The translations under genes and the position numbers were made by a program. A model generated the notes under the pieces. The model saw only the letters and a program-made list of their open reading frames with translations, was not told where the DNA came from and ran no database searches. This document shows, in pieces, positions 1 through 8,400 of a stretch of 39,457 nucleotides of DNA; position 1 is the stretch's first letter; every line of letters begins with the position of its first letter. The stretch is from positions 1-39,457 of the IMG/VR virus record IMGVR_UViG_3300017917_003502. One strand, given 5' to 3'. The DNA is from a virus.

Positions 1-1
1 T

Positions 2-2929
2 CCAGGCACATACACAGAAGTATTTCCTATCACTGTGCCAGTGGGAGTGAGTATCAGAGGAGAATCATTGAGATCAGTATTCATTCAACCCACAGTGGGT
101 ACCATTGATCAAAACGCTTTCATATTGAACGGTGAAACCACCATTGAGGATTTAACTGTGGGCAATTTCCGATTCAACGCTGGATTAAACAGAGGCTATG
201 CTTTTAGATATGCCAGTTCTTACACAGTGACCACACGTTCACCTTATATTAGAAACGTGAGTGTGATCACTCAAGGTTCTGTGACGTCACTGTCAGATCC
301 TAGAGGATTTGATGCTGGCGATGCTGGCAAAGGTGCTTATTTGGATGGCAGTCTAGCCACAGCAGGCAGCAATGAAGCCAGTTGTTTGTTTCAAAATTGT
401 ACATTCATAACTCCAGGTGTGGATGCCATCACTATGACCAATGGAGTGAGAGTGGAGTGGTTGAATTCATTCACTTATTTTGCCAATAGAAGTTTGTACG
501 CTGTGGATGGTGTGTCTGGATTGAAAGGCACAGGTAAAACAAGATTAAAAGTGTCAGGATTATCAGGTCCTGCTGTGATTGCTGGTCAAACCATCACTTA
601 CAAAGATGTAGACAACACAACTGTGCTGGCCACTGGCACAATATCTGCTGTGAACGGCAGTGAATTTGAGTTGAACGGCAAGGTCACAGGATTTGAAAAT
701 GCCACAGACAGACCTGGTAAAACTGTCACAGCCAACGGCAATGCACAATTAAATCAAACCACAAAAAAATACGGCACTGCAAGTTTAGCATTGGATGGCG
801 TGGGAGATTATGCATCAATCAATAGTCAAGCAGATTTAGAATTTGGAACAGGAAATTTCTGTTTGGAAGGTTGGGTGTATAGAACAACCAGTGGATCATA
901 CACTACAATTTTTGATATGAGAACTGTTGCCACTGATGTTGCAATCTTTTTGGGTATCAGTAATCTTAACACTTTGTATTGTTATATCAATGGTTCTATA
1001 GTGATGTCAGGTGCCACCACAGTGCCATTGAACACTTGGGCACACGTGGCAATATCAAGATCAGGCACAAATTTAAAAATGTTTTTGAATGGAGCACAAC
1101 AAGGGTCCACATACGTTGATTCAAACAATTATGCAGCTAAACCTTTGAGAATAGGAGCTGATTGGAGTGGACTGTATGGTTTTACTGGTTATGTGGATGA
1201 TGTGAGAGTTGTCAAAGGAGCTGCCATATACACAGGTGCGTTTGTGGCACCCACCACACAGTTGACCACCACTCCCAACACTGTGTTGTTGTTGAATTTT
1301 AATGGAGCCAATGGATCTACCACATTCGAAGACACCACCGATGGGGCACAATATATCAGTTTCTCTGGAGGAGCCACTGCCACAGCATTTGTGAATGTGG
1401 ATTACAATGACTTTGGTGCTGAAGTGAGAAGCATAGCATCAGCCAGTATCTATGGCAACTATGGTGCTTATGGATCTGGTGTGGGTGTGTTGATGTATTT
1501 GATTGGACACAATTTTGCCTACATTGGTTTGGGCAAAGAAGTGGACAATGATGCTTCATCAGCCTATCAACCCAACGAAGTGATAGAATTATCCAATGCT
1601 AGAATATTTTACAGTTCAGTGGATCACAAAGGTGATTTTAGAGTGGGAGATTTGTTCTATGTGAATCAAGAAGATGGTACCATAACATTTACTTCTGCTT
1701 TCACCAACATTGCTTCCACCAGCACATTGACTTTTACCTCAGGTGGTAATACCACAATCATTGATGGATCTTATATTCAACAAAACAATGTAAAAATCAG
1801 TGGTAACACCATTGAAAGCACCACAGGAGCATTGAATCTAGATGCTGACAATGGACAAATTAATTTATTAGATAATGTTAATATTTCTGGCAACTTGGAT
1901 GTCACAGGCAATGTGACCATTGGTGGAAATATTACCATTGGTGATCAAACCACTGACACGTTGAGCATTGTGGCAGCAATCACCAGTGATATTATTCCAC
2001 AAACCACCAACTTGTACAATTTGGGAAGTTCATTGAAAAATTGGAACACTGTGTACAGTTCAACCATCAATGTGGATGGCAATATCAAAATTGAAAACAA
2101 TTTAATCACCACACAAACCACCAACTCAAACTTGCAATTGAGTGGAGCTGGCACAGGCAGTGTGGAAATAGAAAACTTTAGAATCAATGACAACACCATC
2201 ACCAACACCACTGGTGATATGACCTTTACTCCAGCCACAGGAGTCACTGTGTTCACTGGCACAGGCAGTGTGAGATTGCCAGCAGGTGGCAATGCTGCCA
2301 GACCTTTGACACCCACTGTGGGCATGATCAGATACAACACAGACACGAATCTTTTTGAAGGATATGATGGCAGTTGGGTGGTATTACAAGGTGTGTATGA
2401 TTTGGATCGTAACACTTATATCACTCCTGAATTAACTCCAGGAGCCAATGACAACACCATAAGATTCTACAGTAATTCTGCACTGGTGGCAGATGTCAAC
2501 AGCACTCGTTTTGATGTGAACACATTACAAGTGGACAGTATCACCATATCAGGCAACACATTAACCACCACAGGTGTAAATCAGGATTTGATATTGAATG
2601 CCAATGGCACTGGTATCATACGCATAGAAAATCTTAATTTTCAAAATAACACCATAACCAACTATGTGAACAATGCTCCCATCATATTTGAAACCACAGG
2701 TGATGGTTATGTGGATGTTTCACAAGCAGGAGGTTTTAGAATTCCCTATGGTAATTCCAGTCTTAGACCTTCAGTACCTGTGATTGGTATCACCAGATAC
2801 AATTCACAAGATTCAAGGGTGGAAATTTATGATGGATCCGGTTGGGTTTCTGTGGCAGGATCTTCAGGAGGAGTGAGTTTGTTGGATGCTGAGGAATTAT
2901 CCATAGCATTTGCACTAACATTGGGTTAA
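2..2929 (+). CDS. Beta-helix/LamG tail-fibre-like adhesin (5' truncated)
   Basis: The frame is open from base 2, and the residues before the first GTG (position 35) still match the beta-helix of the two large paralogues downstream (a GTYTEVFPI..VP segment against G.YEE.LPI), so the gene really begins left of the window. Visible order: the end of a right-handed beta-helix (about 2-690); a LamG/concanavalin-like lectin domain (about 700-1300, with FCLEGWVYR, NTWAHVAISR and GYVDDVRVV motifs); the marine T4-like fibre segment with a DHKGDFRVGDLF motif (about 1600-1680); then beta-rich repeats with two copies of a RP..P..G..RYN....FEGYDGSW-type motif, ending in a hydrophobic tail. Likely a virion surface protein that binds host glycans. 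The family is inferred from these motifs; the exact position in the virion is unknown. Confidence 0.8.
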   Translation, partial: PGTYTEVFPITVPVGVSIRGESLRSVFIQPTVGTIDQNAFILNGETTIEDLTVGNFRFNAGLNRGYAFRYASSYTVTTRSPYIRNVSVITQGSVTSLSDPRGFDAGDAGKGAYLDGSLATAGSNEASCLFQNCTFITPGVDAITMTNGVRVEWLNSFTYFANRSLYAVDGVSGLKGTGKTRLKVSGLSGPAVIAGQTITYKDVDNTTVLATGTISAVNGSEFELNGKVTGFENATDRPGKTVTANGNAQLNQTTKKYGTASLALDGVGDYASINSQADLEFGTGNFCLEGWVYRTTSGSYTTIFDMRTVATDVAIFLGISNLNTLYCYINGSIVMSGATTVPLNTWAHVAISRSGTNLKMFLNGAQQGSTYVDSNNYAAKPLRIGADWSGLYGFTGYVDDVRVVKGAAIYTGAFVAPTTQLTTTPNTVLLLNFNGANGSTTFEDTTDGAQYISFSGGATATAFVNVDYNDFGAEVRSIASASIYGNYGAYGSGVGVLMYLIGHNFAYIGLGKEVDNDASSAYQPNEVIELSNARIFYSSVDHKGDFRVGDLFYVNQEDGTITFTSAFTNIASTSTLTFTSGGNTTIIDGSYIQQNNVKISGNTIESTTGALNLDADNGQINLLDNVNISGNLDVTGNVTIGGNITIGDQTTDTLSIVAAITSDIIPQTTNLYNLGSSLKNWNTVYSSTINVDGNIKIENNLITTQTTNSNLQLSGAGTGSVEIENFRINDNTITNTTGDMTFTPATGVTVFTGTGSVRLPAGGNAARPLTPTVGMIRYNTDTNLFEGYDGSWVVLQGVYDLDRNTYITPELTPGANDNTIRFYSNSALVADVNSTRFDVNTLQVDSITISGNTLTTTGVNQDLILNANGTGIIRIENLNFQNNTITNYVNNAPIIFETTGDGYVDVSQAGGFRIPYGNSSLRPSVPVIGITRYNSQDSRVEIYDGSGWVSVAGSSGGVSLLDAEELSIAFALTLG

Positions 2930-2946
2930 AACATATGATAAAAACG

Positions 2947-2954
2947 GTTAAATA
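2947..2954 (+). promoter_or_regulatory. Candidate T4-type late promoter octamer
   Basis: The octamer GTTAAATA resembles the T4 late promoter TATAAATA. It lies in the 50-base gap before the gene at 2980, and an AGGA ribosome site (2967-2970) follows 9 bases before that ATG. Confidence 0.45.
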
Positions 2955-2979
2955 CTCAGTAATATTAGGAATATAACAG

Positions 2980-3312
2980 ATGGCAACAGCATTCAAAAAC
3001 AAGATTTTAAACGCTATAGGAACCAGTCCTGTAAAAATATACGAAGGACCAACCATTAGCACTGAAACCACAGTGATAGGTCTCAGCTTGGCCAACACCA
3101 CCACAGGTTTGGTGGAAGCCAGTGTGTATGTACAGGATGACACCAGTGCTCAAGCATTTTATATAAAAAATGTTCAGATAGCAGCAGGATCTGCACTGAG
3201 AGTTGTGACCAGTGGAGAAAAATTGATTATACCTTATGAGTACGATTTGTTTGTGGTGAGCAATACACCAGCAAGCATAGATGTGGTCATGAGCTACGTG
3301 GAGATATCATAA
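2980..3312 (+). CDS. Small virion-type protein, 110 aa
   Basis: A 110-residue beta-rich protein with no signal peptide, membrane segment or catalytic motif. It starts MATAFKNKIL and has alternating hydrophobic residues throughout. Its general pattern (small beta-sandwich, similar length) recalls the 106-residue product at 16963-17283; both follow a giant adhesin gene. Proteins of this kind sit beside fibre genes in marine T4-like phages and are usually taken as virion components. The ATG at 2980 is supported by AGGA 9 bases upstream and a late-promoter-like octamer. Function is not recognised beyond this context. Confidence 0.7.
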   Translation: MATAFKNKILNAIGTSPVKIYEGPTISTETTVIGLSLANTTTGLVEASVYVQDDTSAQAFYIKNVQIAAGSALRVVTSGEKLIIPYEYDLFVVSNTPASIDVVMSYVEIS

Positions 3313-3313
3313 T

Positions 3314-3772
3314 ATGTTGAGAAGTGTTGGTCAAAGTGTTTTGAATGTGACTAAAAATCACAAAGATAGATATTTCTATGGTTTGAGAAGAACCGATGAA
3401 GGAGAATTATGGTTGGGCAAAGTGGATCAACTGACTCCAGGAGATTCTGTCACTATCAACACACCCGGAGCCATCACAGAAAATTTTGACGGTTGGAGTG
3501 AAGGTCAAGATTTTTTTGATGGTAGAGATGTGAATCATGCTAGATTGTATACCAATTTAAAATATGAACAATTCAAATGGGACAGTATAAATGTTGTCTA
3601 CTATATCAATGCTGAAGGAGAATTGGTAATGAGAATCAATCATCCCATTGATGGTACCAATTATACCTATCCAAATCTTAGTGAATTGCCCATCAGCACG
3701 GGTCCTTCTGTGAAATGGGATCAAGACACTTTGACTTTTGACAGCAATGAAATTTCATGGGATAAAACATAA
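3314..3772 (+). CDS. Small fibre-associated paralogue A, 152 aa
   Basis: It starts 2 bases after the previous stop, so it is probably translated with it; a GGAG site lies 10 bases upstream. The core (RYFYGLRRTDEGELWLGKVD, then a DFF.GRDV..... Y.NL.YEQF.WD segment and a YYI...GELV.R.N stretch) is clearly the same family as the 119-residue product at 5131-5490. This copy has an extra C-terminal part of about 35 residues with a KWD and SWD ending. No known enzymatic motif is present. The two copies flank the cupredoxin-ended fibre gene, so a structural or fibre-joining role is the best guess. Confidence 0.7.
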   Translation: MLRSVGQSVLNVTKNHKDRYFYGLRRTDEGELWLGKVDQLTPGDSVTINTPGAITENFDGWSEGQDFFDGRDVNHARLYTNLKYEQFKWDSINVVYYINAEGELVMRINHPIDGTNYTYPNLSELPISTGPSVKWDQDTLTFDSNEISWDKT

Positions 3773-3789
3773 AAATATAAGGATATATT

Positions 3790-3831
3790 ATGGTAAATAT
3801 TAACAAACTCAATCAAGGACACACATGGTAA
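3790..3831 (+). other. Possible 13-codon leader ORF overlapping the next start
   Basis: An ATG at 3790 with AAGGA 6 bases upstream opens a 13-codon frame. Its stop lies inside an ATGGTAA sequence that also holds the ATG (3825) of the long fibre gene. The long gene has its own AAGGA at 3815-3819. This could be a coupling leader or simply chance. Confidence 0.25.
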
Positions 3832-5126
3832 AACAGATAATCAATGATGGCGTACTGCCCAATGACGGCCAAGGGGATAATCTTAGAGCAGGAGCAATCA
3901 AAATCAATTCAAATTTTGACGAAATATACACAGCTTTAGGCAATGGTATCAGTTTAACTGTGATCAACAACAATTTAATCACAGCCACAGGTGCCAATAA
4001 AATCACATTCAAATATTCTTCGCTGTCTGGATTACCAGATGCCACTGCCTATAGTGGTATGTTTGCATTTGTGAGTGACACTGACAAAGCATACGTGGCA
4101 ACAGATGGCACTTGGAGAGAAATTTTAAAAAGCAACAACAGCATCAACGATTTGTCAGATGTGGATACTTCAGCTGCACCAACCAACGGTCAAGCATTAC
4201 TTTGGGATTCAACCACTTCCAATTGGAAACCAGGCACAGTGTCTGGTGGTGGTGGTGGTGGTGGTTCAACCACATTTTTATCTCTCACTGACACTCCTTC
4301 AAGTTTTACTGGAGCTGCCAATCGATATGTGAAAGTCAACAGTGGTTCCAATGCTCTTGAATTTGTGAATGGTGTACAAGCCAGTGATTTAGCTTCTATT
4401 TCAATCAATGCTCTATCGGATGTGGACACTGTCACAGTGGCTCCAATATCAGGTCAAGTTTTAAAATGGAACGGAACCAACTGGGTTCCTGGTACAGATG
4501 CCACATCAGGTGGTGGTGCCACAGATGCCGACACTTTGGATGGTTTGGATGGCACTTATTATTTGAACTACAATAACTTAACCAATACTCCTACAATTTA
4601 CAGCACATTCACGTCATTGACTGATACTCCGGCTTCATACACTGGTTCAGGCAGCAGATTTGTGAAAGTGAATGCAGGTGGCACAGCATTAGAATTTGTA
4701 TCCACCACTATACCTAGCACTTTGGATGATTTGAGCGATGTGGCCATAGTGAGTCCAGCAGTGGGAGATGTATTGTATTACAATGGAACCACTTGGGTCA
4801 AACAAAATGGTCCTATCATGAGATGGAGTTTGACCAACAATGCCACCACTGATTACACATTCACTGGTCCAGGATTTCCCACAGCTTCCAATGATCCAGT
4901 ATTGTATTTGAACAGAGGTGAAACATATATTTTCAGCAACACAGCTCACTCAACACATCCTTTGGAACTGAGAGTCAGCAATGGTGGTGCAGCTTACACC
5001 AGTGGAGTAAGTGGAGCAGGTACTGCCACAATTGTTTTCACAGTGCCAATGGATGCTCCCAACACATTGTATTATCAATGCACTGTACACAGTGGTATGG
5101 GTAACACTATGAACATAGTAACATAA
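3825..5126 (+). CDS. Repeat fibre protein with cupredoxin-like C-terminus
   Basis: A 433-residue protein. The N-terminus carries the NDG.GD.LR...KIN.NF.E motif common at the head of phage fibre proteins. Two alternating repeats follow: an LSDV...G..L.W....W.PG unit at about residues 107-137, 193-224 and 299-330, and an F.SLTDTP.S(F/Y)TG...R.VKVN unit at about 150-185 and 262-295. A seven-glycine linker lies between them. The last 100 residues form a cupredoxin-like domain whose sequence supplies all four type I copper ligands: a His in AHSTHPLEL (H378, or H375), then Cys419, His422 and Met425 in YYQCTVHSGM. The C-x2-H-x2-M spacing is that of amicyanin. Start chosen by AAGGA 5 bases upstream. 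Probably virion-exposed; copper binding is an inference. Confidence 0.75.
   Translation: MVKQIINDGVLPNDGQGDNLRAGAIKINSNFDEIYTALGNGISLTVINNNLITATGANKITFKYSSLSGLPDATAYSGMFAFVSDTDKAYVATDGTWREILKSNNSINDLSDVDTSAAPTNGQALLWDSTTSNWKPGTVSGGGGGGGSTTFLSLTDTPSSFTGAANRYVKVNSGSNALEFVNGVQASDLASISINALSDVDTVTVAPISGQVLKWNGTNWVPGTDATSGGGATDADTLDGLDGTYYLNYNNLTNTPTIYSTFTSLTDTPASYTGSGSRFVKVNAGGTALEFVSTTIPSTLDDLSDVAIVSPAVGDVLYYNGTTWVKQNGPIMRWSLTNNATTDYTFTGPGFPTASNDPVLYLNRGETYIFSNTAHSTHPLELRVSNGGAAYTSGVSGAGTATIVFTVPMDAPNTLYYQCTVHSGMGNTMNIVT
4245..4265 (+). repeat. (GGT)7 trinucleotide repeat
   Basis: Seven perfect GGT units encode a polyglycine linker in the fibre protein. Being a multiple of three, gain or loss of units would change linker length without a frameshift. 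Confidence 0.9.
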
Positions 5127-5130
5127 AATT

Positions 5131-5490
5131 ATGATAGACAACAACAGTGAATACATTGAACAACTGACAGATATACTGGGTTCATCTAGATATTTCTACG
5201 GATTGAGAAGAACTGACGCTGGCGAATTATATCTAGGCAAAGTGGATCTCATGAGCACTGCTGATGCTCTTCAAATTAATAAACCAGGAAATCCCACAGA
5301 AAATTATTCAAATTTTACTAGAGGAGTTGATTTTTTTGAAGGAAGAGATGTGCAACACACAAAAGTTTATGATAATTTAAATTATGAACAATTTAGATGG
5401 GACGGTAGAAATATTTTGTATTACATAGACTCTGATGGACAATTGGTTCTTAGAGTGAACGAACCATACACATACCCTGTAGGAATATAA
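5131..5490 (+). CDS. Small fibre-associated paralogue B, 119 aa
   Basis: Shares the RYFYGLRRTD.GEL.LGKVD core, the DFFEGRDVQHTKVY segment, the NYEQFRWDGRN segment and the YYID..GQLVLRVN ending with the 152-residue product at 3314-3772, but stops soon after that core. It lies 4 bases after the cupredoxin fibre gene and 4 bases before the first complete giant adhesin, so the set is probably one transcript. No clear Shine-Dalgarno site precedes the ATG, which suggests coupling to the upstream gene. Function unrecognised; structural role inferred from context. Confidence 0.7.
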   Translation: MIDNNSEYIEQLTDILGSSRYFYGLRRTDAGELYLGKVDLMSTADALQINKPGNPTENYSNFTRGVDFFEGRDVQHTKVYDNLNYEQFRWDGRNILYYIDSDGQLVLRVNEPYTYPVGI

Positions 5491-5494
5491 ACAA

Positions 5495-8400
5495 ATGGCA
5501 GAATTTAAAATAGATCGCATACGTTTTAGATGGAGAGATAGTTGGTCCGCAGGTGTGGTCTATGTCAAAGACGACATTGTTAGATACGGAGCAAAAGTCT
5601 ATGTGTGTTTGATTGCTCACACTGCCAATACTAATTTTTACGCTGATTTAGATGCTGCTGAATCCAAATGGACTCAGATGATGGACGGTCAAAGTTGGAC
5701 CGGAGATTGGACACCTGATACTTTTTACAAAGTAAATGATCTAGCAAAATTAGGATCGGTAGTATGGAAATGTTTGGAAGGACACACTTCTAACGTTGAT
5801 CCAGAAGATGGATTATCTGGCGATGAGAACAAATGGACAGTGTTTGCTCAAGGTGAAAACTGGAGAGGCGTTTGGCAAACTGACACAGCTTATGAAAAAG
5901 GTGATTTGGTGGTTTATGGAGGAAAATTATATCTTTGTGACATATATCATGTGAGCTCAGGTGCAGTTGACGGACTAGAATTGGATCTGCCCAACTGGCA
6001 TGTGTACACAAGAAGTTTAGATTATAGAATTGAGTGGACCAGTGCTACCAGATACAAACCAGATGATTTGGTCAAATATGGTGGCATAATCTACAGAGTA
6101 GTTACAGGACACACCAGTGCAGAATCCAACACTTTCAGCAATCCTCTTTACACCACTGACAGCAACACAGGCATGGGTGTTAATTTTGTTGTGTACAGAG
6201 AAGGCACCAACTATTATGCTAAATTCACCAACAGAGGAATGGATTTTTCTGCCAGCGAAACCATCACTGTTTCTGGAGCATTGCTGGGTGGAATCACACC
6301 AGACAATGATGCATTGATCACTATCATCAGTGTGGAATCAGATGGAGCAGTGGATGAATATGCTGTGTCAGGAGTGGCAGCAGAAAATCAAGATGGATTG
6401 GAAGCTGACATTGAAAAATTTGAACCAGTCATCAAAGGTATTGAATACCGAGGTGACTACGCACAATACACAAGATACAAAAAAAATGACATTGTAAAAT
6501 ATGGTGGATCCAGTCTTTGGATTTGCATAGACAGCACAGACGAAGGAGTTTTTGCCAACAGTGTTGTGATGGATGAAAGCAAATTTGATATCTGGTTGCC
6601 AGGATTGGGTTACGAAGCTTTGTGGGATGAAAACACTTATTACCAACAAGGTGATGTGGTCATGTATGGCGGATACAGCTATGTGTGTACAGTGTCCAAT
6701 TTAAATATTTTACCCACTGTGGCCAATGACAGCAGCAGTGCTTGGCAATTGATAGTGCCAGGTTATAAATTACGAGGTGATTGGATTGATGATGACAGCA
6801 CAGCAGCTTCTCAATACAAAACAGGAGACGTGGTACGCAGTGGAGGACATCTTTACATTGCGGTGAGAGACAATGCTGGAGTAATTCCATTGGAAACTAC
6901 TCCTTATGATCCAGGCACAGATTCTCCGTATCCATGGCAATTATTGGTCACAGGTACACGTTGGAGAGGACCTTGGTACGAAATTGATCCCATAACAGTA
7001 CAAAATAGATTTTACTATCCTGGTGACGTGGTCACTGTGGCAGGAACCACTTTTGCCTGTGTGGAATATCACGAAGCTGACATATCAGCTGCCAAACCCA
7101 CTTTGGATTTGGAGAGTGAAGCTGTAGGACCTTTATGGGTAAAACTGGCTCAAGGCGGCAATGCCAATGTGTTGGAACATCCAGGAGATATCAAAACTAT
7201 AGGTAATGACAGCGTAACATTTGCTGTTAAAATAGGAACTCCAGGAGAATCTTTACAGATTACCAACAGCATACCTGATTGGAAAGTTTTAGAAAAAACT
7301 AATAAAGTATTCTATGTGTCCCTTGAAGGAATAGATTTGTTAACCAGAGGAACTACTCTACAAACAGCTTTTAGAACTGTCAAGTATGCCTGTGACTTTG
7401 TTAACGCAGACAAACTGAACAGAACACCAGCCACAATTTTTGTTAAAACAGGAATTTACGAAGAAATTTTACCTATCAATGTGCCTTATGACACAGCATT
7501 GGTGGGAGACGAATTACGAAGTACCATCATAAGACCCGCAGAAGGTTATGAAGGATCTGACATGTTCTATGTAAACAACGGCACAGGCATAAGAAACATG
7601 ACTTTGCAAGGACTGTATGGCACCCTTGGACCACTCAATCAATATTTGACCAAAAGACCCACTGGCGGAGCATTTGTTTCATTGAATCCTGGAAACTCTC
7701 CTTCAGATAATACTGCTTGGATCACTACCAAATCTCCATACATTCAAAACGTGACCACATTTGGTGATGGATGTATAGGATTGAAAGTGGATGGAGATCT
7801 ACACAACGGTGGTAACAAATCAGTGGTGGCTAACGATTTCACTCAGGTACTTTCAGATGGTATTGGATTTTGGGTTAACGGTGAAGGAAAATCAGAGTTG
7901 GTTTCAGTGTTCACTTATTACTGTCACATAGGATATTTGGCCACAGATGGTGGTAAAGTACGTGCTACCAATGGTAACAACTCCTATGGAGATTATGGAT
8001 CAGTGGCTGAAGGATTCTCATTGGTAGAATCACCAATCACTGCTCAAATTGATAACCGCACAGGTGAAGCCACAGTTAATTCAGTGTACAATGACGAAAA
8101 CCAAATCTATTGTTTTGGATATTCTCACACAGGTCAAGATTATACCAGTGCCACAGTGAGTATCTCAGGATCAGGAGCAGGAGCTGCAGCATACATAGGA
8201 TATGATAATACTAGATATCAATCCATCAGTGAAGTTAGATTGATAGATCCATTTGACAGTGGATTTGTTGGAGGATTAGCATACACTGCCATTGAAGGAA
8301 ACTCCAGAGGTGGAAATACCACATCATTGCTATTGGCCAACCAATATGAACCAGAATATGAAAAAACATTCACAGGTACCACAGCGACCACCAATGTGTT

